A DNA stretch of 7,180 nt from Chloroflexota bacterium (GTDB lineage: Bacteria > Chloroflexota > Anaerolineae > B4-G1), in the NCBI GenBank assembly GCA_024232355.1, contig JAAEPW010000772.1, forward strand, positions 1-7,180, given 5' to 3'. Positions 1-4,821 of this stretch are shown piece after piece. The notes under the pieces were generated by a model. That model saw only the letters and a program-made list of their open reading frames with translations. It was not told the DNA's origin and did not search any database. Both the position numbers and the translations under genes were made by a program. Each line of letters begins with the position of its first letter. The first letter of the stretch is position 1.

Positions 1-2
1 AG

Positions 3-62
3 CACCGAGAGCGTTTCAAGGTGGTCTACAAAGGCCCGAAACAAGCCTCCGACGCTACCTGA
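3..62 (+). CDS. 3' end of an unknown upstream gene (partial)
   Basis: The frame starting at base 3 is open from the window edge and stops with TGA at 60-62, giving the 19-residue tail HRERFKVVYKGPKQASDAT. Its charged, mixed composition looks like an ordinary protein C-terminus, and a stem-loop follows 32 bases later, as expected at a gene end. The other two forward frames are also open here (one to about 158, one to 224), so the choice of frame rests on composition and the hairpin only. No function can be assigned. Confidence 0.3.
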   Translation, partial: HRERFKVVYKGPKQASDAT

Positions 63-93
63 AGCCACTTTTTGCCCATTTTTGTTTCTTTTC

Positions 94-115
94 AGCGAAC
101 CTCACTCGGTTCGCT
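94..115 (+). terminator. Stem-loop after the partial left-edge gene, possible terminator
   Basis: AGCGAACC (94-101) pairs perfectly with GGTTCGCT (108-115) around a six-base loop, TCACTC. It lies just downstream of the stop codon at 62. The bases after the stem on the plus strand (CTGTTGCTG) are not a T-run; the T-rich stretch lies before the stem. It is therefore not a textbook intrinsic terminator and may only be an mRNA 3'-end hairpin. Confidence 0.3.
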
Positions 116-186
116 CTGTTGCTGTTGTCCAAACTCCAATATCGAATAAAATCCGGCAATCACCTTAAAAAGACAGATAATATTTT

Positions 187-205
187 TTGCCGGTTCATTC
201 TAAAT
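187..205 (+). repeat. Left copy of a short repeat flanking the transposase
   Basis: TTGCCGGTTCATTCTAAAT here resembles TTGCCAGTTCATCTAAT at 1357-1373 in the same orientation, with one substitution and two single-base gaps. Its second part forms the left arm of the hairpin at 193-233. It may be a remnant of the insertion site or of the terminal repeat. Confidence 0.35.
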
Positions 206-233
206 TTTCCATCAGGGAAGATTTAGAATGAAC
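193..233. repeat. Strong 41-nt imperfect palindrome (hairpin)
   Basis: GTTCATTCTAAAT (193-205) is perfectly complementary to ATTTAGAATGAAC (221-233). The pairing continues inward after one T-G position with TTCC (207-210) against GGAA (216-219), leaving the loop ATCAG. This 18-position stem is the strongest secondary structure seen in the window. It has no following T-tract, so it is not a typical terminator. Its arm resembles a sequence on the other side of the transposase gene (1363-1373), so it may belong to the left end of the insertion element or be a structured insertion target. Confidence 0.6.
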
Positions 234-259
234 AAACCTGAATAGGCCTAAAATCGTAA

Positions 260-293
260 AATATTCGACAAGTAATGATATTAGACGAATATT
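260..293. repeat. Inverted repeat AATATTCG / CGAATATT
   Basis: AATATTCG (260-267) and CGAATATT (286-293) are perfect 8-bp inverted copies separated by 18 bases. Related TCGAATA motifs occur at 142-148 and 316-322. The arrangement could be protein-binding sites or transposase-binding sites in the subterminal region of the element. It lies in AT-rich DNA, where such matches arise by chance more easily. Confidence 0.3.
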
Positions 294-382
294 ATCCGTG
301 AAATTCTCGAAATAGTCGAATAAAAACTGTCCGAACTATTGTTGATTAAAACGTGATAAAATACTGGGCAAACCACAAACCC

Positions 383-388
383 GGAGGT
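383..388 (+). promoter_or_regulatory. Ribosome binding site fixing the GTG start of the transposase
   Basis: GGAGGT lies seven bases before GTG 396. It is a near-perfect Shine-Dalgarno sequence and is the reason for choosing this non-ATG start. Confidence 0.75.
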
Positions 389-395
389 CATAAAA

Positions 396-1328
396 GTGAT
401 CAATATCCTAATGCTGATAGAAGACGCCAAATGCTTTGAAATTGTCCGCAATATCAGATGGCCTGATGGTGTTCGTTGTCCAGACTGTGGTTCTGCCAAC
501 ATCAGCAAACGGGGGTTCCATAACCGGCAAGCCCATCGGCAGCGGTATCGTTGTAAAGACTGTCGGGGACATTTTGATGATTTGACCGACACGATTTTCG
601 AGGGTCATCATCAACCGCTCAAGGTGTGGGTGTTGTGCCTGTACTTCATGGGGCTGAATCTCTCCAATCAACAAATTGCGGCTGAGTTTGACTTGAACAA
701 AGACGATGCGCAAGACATGACGACGCAGTTGCGAGAAGGGGTAGAGGCAAAAAAGAGGCCTGTGAAGCTCTCGGGGGAGGTAGAATTCGACGAGGTGTAC
801 ATTGTCGCTGGGCACAAAGGCAATCCATCTGCCGTGGCCAAGAAAGGACGTAAGGGCAGGCGACGGAAACTGAAAGGAAAACGCGGTAAGGGCACTCTGG
901 CTGGAGAAAAACCGCCTGTCTTTGGTATGATTCAACGTAATGGTGAGGTCGTGATACAAATGTTAGAAAATGTGCAGCAGATAACTATCAAACCTATCAT
1001 CCTACGAACAGTACAAACTGGCAGCCTGATTTACACGGATGAATACAACATCTATGCCCGCATGGAAGAGTGGGGGTATGGTCACAAGACCGTCAACCAT
1101 TCTCAAGGCGAATATGCCCGTGACGAAGACGGTGATGGCTTCCATGAAGTCCATGTCAACACTATAGAAGGATTCTGGTCTCTCTTGCGTTCCTGGTTAC
1201 GTCCCCACAGAGGCATTTCCCAGGACCATTTACCCCTCTACCTGAGTTTCTTTGAGTTTGTCCACAATGTCCGCAGGCGCGGCAAAGCTCTGTTGCCTTC
1301 CTTGCTGACACTCCTTCTAGCTCCTTGA
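396..1328 (+). CDS. IS1595-family (ISXO2-like) DDE transposase
   Basis: This is a 310-residue transposase that would catalyse cut or copy and insertion of its own element. An N-terminal zinc ribbon is visible with cysteine pairs C28/C31 and C53/C56, and a helix-turn-helix-like region follows at about 75-115. The ISXO2-type catalytic core carries FDEVYIVAGHKG (acidic residue D132), YTDEYNIY (D215) and HVNTIEGFWS (N255, E258), the expected order for IS1595 transposases. A very basic stretch (about 149-165) lies between the first and second catalytic blocks, as in related members. Length and motifs suggest an intact protein with no frameshift. The GTG start is chosen from the GGAGGT site seven bases upstream. 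The gene sits directly upstream of the chaperone operon in the same direction, so read-through into the operon is possible. Confidence 0.93.
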   Translation: MINILMLIEDAKCFEIVRNIRWPDGVRCPDCGSANISKRGFHNRQAHRQRYRCKDCRGHFDDLTDTIFEGHHQPLKVWVLCLYFMGLNLSNQQIAAEFDLNKDDAQDMTTQLREGVEAKKRPVKLSGEVEFDEVYIVAGHKGNPSAVAKKGRKGRRRKLKGKRGKGTLAGEKPPVFGMIQRNGEVVIQMLENVQQITIKPIILRTVQTGSLIYTDEYNIYARMEEWGYGHKTVNHSQGEYARDEDGDGFHEVHVNTIEGFWSLLRSWLRPHRGISQDHLPLYLSFFEFVHNVRRRGKALLPSLLTLLLAP

Positions 1329-1358
1329 AACCCATATAGAGCCAGAATATATTGGGTT
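1329..1358 (+). repeat. Imperfect stem-loop immediately after the transposase stop
   Basis: AACCCA-TATA (1329-1338) can pair with TATA-T-TGGGTT (1348-1358) with a single bulged T, leaving the loop GAGCCAGAA. It starts at the first base after the stop codon and could limit read-through from the transposase. No T-run follows, so a terminator call is weak. It overlaps the -35 element of the next promoter by two bases. Confidence 0.3.
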
Positions 1359-1378
1359 GCCAGTTCATCTAATGGCAA
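1357..1378. promoter_or_regulatory. Inverted repeat spanning -35 and spacer, possible operator
   Basis: TTGCCA (1357-1362) is mirrored by TGGCAA (1373-1378) with ten bases between. The left half is the -35 element and the right half ends one base before the -10 element. A repressor bound here would block RNA polymerase. No known operator is recognised, and six-base arms can occur by chance. Confidence 0.3.
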
Positions 1379-1385
1379 TTATAAT
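1357..1385 (+). promoter_or_regulatory. Sigma-A/sigma-70-type promoter of the chaperone operon
   Basis: TTGCCA (1357-1362, five of six consensus bases) and TATAAT (1380-1385, perfect) are separated by exactly 17 bp. Transcription would begin near 1392, leaving about 29 bases before ATG 1421, enough to hold the AAGGAG site at 1404-1409. This is the best promoter match noticed in the window and the only obvious one for the TPR-J-GrpE-Hsp70 block. No CIRCE element (TTAGCACTC with its inverted copy) is present, so HrcA-type control is not supported. Confidence 0.65.
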
Positions 1386-1403
1386 AGCGTTTCTCAGTGA
1401 ATG

Positions 1404-1409
1404 AAGGAG
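1404..1409 (+). promoter_or_regulatory. Ribosome binding site for the TPR gene
   Basis: AAGGAG lies eleven bases before ATG 1421. It falls inside the coding sequence if GTG 1397 is used, and that GTG would lie only about five bases from the predicted transcript start. Both facts favour ATG 1421. Confidence 0.55.
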
Positions 1410-1420
1410 CAAAAGGTGAT

Positions 1421-3658
1421 ATGGCAAAGCGCAAACGTAAATCACGTCGTGGACGCAGAGCACAAAGTTCATCTGCCTTGCGGCAGAATGGATTAAGAGC
1501 ATTTAAAAGAGGCGAGTACGAACAAGCAATCGAGATATGGCAGCGAGCAATTCGCCAAACCCCCAATGAACAGACAGTATCGGCCCTGGCTGAAGCATAT
1601 TTTCGACGAGGCCTAAACCATCTGTACGGTCAATCCCCCAAACCACAGGCTGGCTTGAGCGACTTGAAACAGGCATCCAAATTGCAGTCGAGTGACCCTC
1701 GTTACGCTTATCATCTGGGTCTGGGCACGCACCGTCAGGGTGATCTTGATGGAGCGGTTCGTATCTACCGAACGGCCTACCAGGGCGAAGGCGAGTTCGC
1801 AGACCGCGTGGCCTATCCCTTGGCATTGGCGTTGCTCCAACGCGGCGATGATCCGACCGCCGACCCCGTCTGGTCCACACTGTCGATTGAAGAGCAAACA
1901 ATGTTGAGCCAGGCAAGAGCGTTCCACCGCCGACCATATACCCTCTCGTCCGATGCGCCATTGCTCTGGCGTGGACTGGTCGCATTGGACGCAGGTGAGC
2001 GGGAACAAGCCCAAACAGCCTTTGACGGTGTCCTGGAGAGTGTCACCAATCCCGCAGAACAGAGAATTGCCCATTATTACCTGGGTGTCTTGGCAGCGCA
2101 GGGCGAGGATTGGGACAAAGCCCGTCATCAGTGGAGCACGGCCCACGCATCTGGCTTGATGCCCCCCCATCTCAAGGTCAATCTGGGTGAAGTTTATCAC
2201 CGATTGGCCGAAGAACGAATGACAAATGAGGATGTCGAAAGCGCATTGGCAGCCGCGACAGAGGCATTGCGACACAAGCCAGACGACAAACAACTCGGCA
2301 AGATCCTTTCCCAAATACACCAACACATAGCCTACCAAGCCGCCTCCGCTGACCAGTGGGAAGCCGCACACGATCATTGGGAAACGGCTAACGCTATGGA
2401 AGGTGGCAGTTTTCGGTTAGCCTACAACATGGCATTGGCATACGAGCGGGCTGAGGATTTCTTTTCTGCCGGTGAAACCTGGCGACAAGTATTGCGCCGT
2501 CGCCCGCGCCGTGCAGACCATCCCGATGCGATCAACGATGAGCAGGTGGCCCAATTGTGGAAACGATCCGCCGAAGCCTATCGTAAAGCGGGCGAGTACG
2601 ACGAGGCGATACACGTCTATCGGCAAGCGGTCAAATGGAATCCAGAGCACGCAGAGACACGTATGGCGCTGTCAGAGGCGCTATTGGCCAACGGCCAGAT
2701 GCGGGCAGCGGAGAACGAACTAGATCGCATCCTGGAGCGTGATCCTGATAACATCCCAGCGCTGCTGCGCCAGGGGGAAGTGGCCGCTGCCAGTGGAAGG
2801 TGGTGGCGTTGGAACCCTCCAACTTCCTATTGGGAACGGGTGCTGGAACTAGAGCCAGAAAATGGCGATGCCCGACAGTTGTTGGCCGATTTTTATCAGA
2901 ATCGAGCAGAAATTGATATCTCGTGGAGCCACTACTCTCGTGCAGTCGAAATGTACCAAAAAGCGCTCGAGTATATGCCCAAGAACGCCAAGATTTTAGC
3001 GGCACTGGGCGGCTGCTATTTGAGAATGGATGATGAGTCAACGGCTCAATCATATATTGAAAAAGCCCTGATCGATGCCCCATCTGATCTGGATGTGTAT
3101 GATGAAATCATTCACGCCTGGTTCGATATGGGTGAACCTAATCAAGCATGGGATGTGTTGGAAAAGGCAGAGGCCACTATTGACGCCATTCCTTATCAAT
3201 TTTATCTGTCCCAGGCATCCTACTGTATGGCAGACTATCAGAGCAAAGTGGTACGCTCTTGGTTAGAGCGCGCCGTCGAGAAAGCGTTGCCCGATGTTCC
3301 CATCTTTTTGATCATTGGCGAGATGACGGCGTTGGAAGACCATCGTGAAATTGGTTGCGAGTACCTAGAGCAGGCCATAGCGCTTGGTCAAGAACCAGGA
3401 CACGCACACCTGCTGTTGGGTGTTATAGCCATTCAAGAGAACGACAGGAAAATGGCTAACAAGCATTGGGGAGAAGCAGAAAAAATTGCTCGCCGGACCC
3501 GCGATGCTGAGTTGGAGGAGCGAATACAGATGACGCGCCTCTTTTTCAGTGGTCCACCTGGATTGATGAATCTTTTAATGGAACTTGAAGCTAGAGGAGC
3601 TCCGTTGCCCGATTTTTTTGACGACGAGTATGATGATGACAACTTTTTCGACATCTGA
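1421..3658 (+). CDS. Large TPR-repeat protein, probable adaptor of the Hsp70 system
   Basis: This 745-residue soluble protein has no signal peptide or membrane segment. It opens with a strongly basic stretch (KRKRKSRRGRR, about residues 3-13) and is then built almost entirely of helical tetratricopeptide-like repeats. Clear units are near residues 19-51, 95-120, 216-246, 331-362, 377-444 (two in tandem), 503-556 (two in tandem), 558-588 and 662-691, with typical G/A and Y/W positions such as AYRKAGEYDEAIHVYRQAVK. It ends in a very acidic, aromatic tail (about 731-745: FFDDEYDDDNFFDI). TPR arrays bind protein partners, so a client- or chaperone-recruiting scaffold is a reasonable inference from its place as first gene before J, GrpE and Hsp70 genes. 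ATG 1421 is preferred over GTG 1397 (eight residues longer) because of the AAGGAG site and the promoter position. Its 3' end overlaps the next gene. The exact partner is unknown. Confidence 0.85.
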   Translation: MAKRKRKSRRGRRAQSSSALRQNGLRAFKRGEYEQAIEIWQRAIRQTPNEQTVSALAEAYFRRGLNHLYGQSPKPQAGLSDLKQASKLQSSDPRYAYHLGLGTHRQGDLDGAVRIYRTAYQGEGEFADRVAYPLALALLQRGDDPTADPVWSTLSIEEQTMLSQARAFHRRPYTLSSDAPLLWRGLVALDAGEREQAQTAFDGVLESVTNPAEQRIAHYYLGVLAAQGEDWDKARHQWSTAHASGLMPPHLKVNLGEVYHRLAEERMTNEDVESALAAATEALRHKPDDKQLGKILSQIHQHIAYQAASADQWEAAHDHWETANAMEGGSFRLAYNMALAYERAEDFFSAGETWRQVLRRRPRRADHPDAINDEQVAQLWKRSAEAYRKAGEYDEAIHVYRQAVKWNPEHAETRMALSEALLANGQMRAAENELDRILERDPDNIPALLRQGEVAAASGRWWRWNPPTSYWERVLELEPENGDARQLLADFYQNRAEIDISWSHYSRAVEMYQKALEYMPKNAKILAALGGCYLRMDDESTAQSYIEKALIDAPSDLDVYDEIIHAWFDMGEPNQAWDVLEKAEATIDAIPYQFYLSQASYCMADYQSKVVRSWLERAVEKALPDVPIFLIIGEMTALEDHREIGCEYLEQAIALGQEPGHAHLLLGVIAIQENDRKMANKHWGEAEKIARRTRDAELEERIQMTRLFFSGPPGLMNLLMELEARGAPLPDFFDDEYDDDNFFDI

Positions 3659-4046
3659 AGCAGAACAAGAACCAACATCGCGCCGGTCTGCACGGGCGCC
3701 TAACCTGACCAGCAGCGATCCCTATGCCGTTCTGGGACTAGTTCGCGGCGCTTCTCCCCGTGAGATCAAGCGGGCGTACTTTGACCTGGTGCGCCAATAT
3801 GCGCCGGAAGAACACCCAGACGCCTTCAAGCTGATTCGCGCAGCCTATGAAAAACTGCGCACATCCGACGTCAAGGCAGAGACAGACCTATTTCTGTTCC
3901 AACCCCCGCCTCCCTGGGAGCCACGCAAGCGACGGCGAAAACTCGATCTTGCCATTCACTTGGAAGATATTTGGATGTTGCTGCAAGAACACGGTGATCT
4001 GGGGCGTACGGATTTCACAGCAGATCACAGGCCGATTCGACTATGA
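3630..4046 (+). CDS. Small J-domain-like protein with degenerate HPD motif
   Basis: This protein of about 138 residues has a J-domain-like region at 30-78: DPYAVLGLVRGASPREIKRAY, then FDLVRQY, then FKLIRAAYEKLR. J proteins normally stimulate Hsp70 ATPase through HPD in the loop after helix II. Aligned on the flanking helices, that position here reads A58-P59-E60 (bases 3801-3809). An HPD does occur three residues later (62-64), but it aligns with the variable part of the loop. The remaining tail (about 79-138) has a proline run (QPPPPW), a basic patch (RKRRRK) and a helical segment. There is no G/F or zinc region, so it is not a full-length DnaJ. Three consecutive ATGs (3630, 3633, 3636) lie within the end of the TPR gene; ACGAG at 3624-3628 best suits 3636, while a TTG at 3585 has no good ribosome site. 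The stop overlaps the GrpE start (ATGA), indicating translational coupling. Confidence 0.75.
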   Translation: MMMTTFSTSEAEQEPTSRRSARAPNLTSSDPYAVLGLVRGASPREIKRAYFDLVRQYAPEEHPDAFKLIRAAYEKLRTSDVKAETDLFLFQPPPPWEPRKRRRKLDLAIHLEDIWMLLQEHGDLGRTDFTADHRPIRL

Positions 4047-4798
4047 GCGATCGCCGCCAGGTTTGGGAGACATTATCCAACCTCTTGGCACGGGTAGATG
4101 CGGGTGTTACTGTGCCTGGAGAACCCCACTCAACAGAGGTAGAGGATGGTCCTGCATTGAATGGGTTGGAAAAAGAGATCCGTAGGTTAGGCAAGGCCCA
4201 GTTCAAGGCCAATGCCCTGGCTGAAAATCAGGGAACTCGTTGGGAACAGACCATCGCCAGCGTGCAGGCAGCACAAAACCAACAGGACGGGCTTGTGGAA
4301 ACGCTAATCCACGAGCGGATAGCGACGCGAGAACTCGAATTGATGAAAACGGTCCTGCCCGCGTTGGATGGGTTGGAAAATGCCATTGGCAGTGGCCGGC
4401 GGTACCTGGAAGTTCGGGACAAGGCAGCAGACTCGCTCGAATCGTCGCAGACTCCCGTTACTCCAGCACAAGCTGTCTTGGTTTCACCTGCCGACCGGGC
4501 AATGCTGTCCGGTTGGCTGGACGGTTTGCGATTAGTGCGTGAACGAATGTTGGCGATATTAAAAGCGGGAGATGTCACCCCTATCCCGACTGTAGGACAG
4601 CCCTTTGACCCCTATCTGCACATTGCCGTTGGCACCATCACAGACGGAGATGGGGTGGCGGGAACTGTCGCAGCAGAAGAGCGATGTGGATACCGGTCTC
4701 CATCCGGCGTGCTTCGGTATGCTGAAGTAATTGTCTATCAGCCGGAACCGGAAAAAGCACAAGCAACCAGCAAACAAAATATTCTTACACTCGATTAA
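4043..4798 (+). CDS. grpE: GrpE-family nucleotide exchange factor
   Basis: This 251-residue protein is a GrpE homologue, which releases ADP from Hsp70 so that ATP can rebind. An N-terminal helical, probably coiled-coil dimerisation region (about 41-112) leads into the family motif LPALDGLENAIG (105-116). The second helix GWLDGLRLVRERMLAIL lies at about 157-173. The beta-wing domain follows at about 175-232, with the signature VGQPFDPYLHIAVGT (184-198) and GYRSPSGVLRYAEVIVY (216-232). Two differences from a typical GrpE stand out: a stretch of about 35 residues (120-155) between the two helices, where usual members have a short loop, and an extra tail of about 19 residues after the beta domain. 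It starts inside the stop of the J-like gene and lies 23 bp before the Hsp70 gene, so it very likely serves that Hsp70. Confidence 0.9.
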   Translation: MSDRRQVWETLSNLLARVDAGVTVPGEPHSTEVEDGPALNGLEKEIRRLGKAQFKANALAENQGTRWEQTIASVQAAQNQQDGLVETLIHERIATRELELMKTVLPALDGLENAIGSGRRYLEVRDKAADSLESSQTPVTPAQAVLVSPADRAMLSGWLDGLRLVRERMLAILKAGDVTPIPTVGQPFDPYLHIAVGTITDGDGVAGTVAAEERCGYRSPSGVLRYAEVIVYQPEPEKAQATSKQNILTLD

Positions 4799-4821
4799 AA
4801 TTAAAGGAGAGCGAACGAAAC

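Larger units (their letters stand above)
63..395. other. AT-rich non-coding region upstream of the transposase
   Basis: I see no convincing gene in these 333 bases. The stretch is AT-rich and full of short symmetric elements: an 8-bp stem-loop near 94-115, a 41-nt hairpin at 193-233, an 8-bp inverted repeat at 260-293, and repeated TCGAATA-like motifs near 142, 262, 286 and 316. It ends in the ribosome binding site of the transposase. It probably contains the left end of the insertion element, but that end cannot be fixed from the sequence alone. Confidence 0.6.
221..1373 (+). mobile_element. Insertion sequence of the IS1595 family, boundaries approximate
   Basis: The transposase at 396-1328 implies an insertion sequence. 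The only inverted similarity I can find outside the gene is ATTTAGAATGAAC (221-233) facing GTTCATCTAAT (1363-1373), which read inward agree as ATT(T)AGA(A)TGAAC with two single-base gaps. The eight bases outside these positions (CAGGGAAG and GGCAATTA) do not match, so the expected 8-bp target duplication is not seen. The ends given are therefore the best guess; the element may be old and decayed at its edges, or its true ends may lie elsewhere. Confidence 0.35.

Noticed and set aside
408..959. 183-residue minus-strand open frame inside the transposase
   Set aside because: It is antisense to the zinc-ribbon and catalytic coding region and shows no motifs of its own.
1397..1420. GTG start for the TPR protein
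   Set aside because: The predicted transcript would leave only about five leader bases, and AAGGAG lies downstream of this codon but upstream of ATG 1421.
1329..1420. CIRCE or other known heat-shock operator upstream of the operon
   Set aside because: No TTAGCACTC/GAGTGCTAA pair or recognisable HAIR element is present.
1503..1985. 160-residue minus-strand open frame in the TPR gene
   Set aside because: It is arginine- and proline-rich with no domain, overlaps other shadow frames, and has no clear ribosome site.
1613..2377. 254-residue minus-strand open frame inside the TPR gene
   Set aside because: It is fully antisense to a well-supported TPR protein, has a cysteine/glycine-rich composition without recognisable motifs, and is explained as a shadow frame.
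3585..3629. TTG start for the J-like protein
   Set aside because: It would overlap the TPR gene by 74 bases, has no Shine-Dalgarno sequence, and adds residues that look like out-of-frame TPR sequence.
3813..3821. HPD tripeptide taken as the canonical J motif
   Set aside because: By alignment with both neighbouring helices the canonical position is three residues earlier and three residues wide (APE). The later HPD falls in the variable loop.
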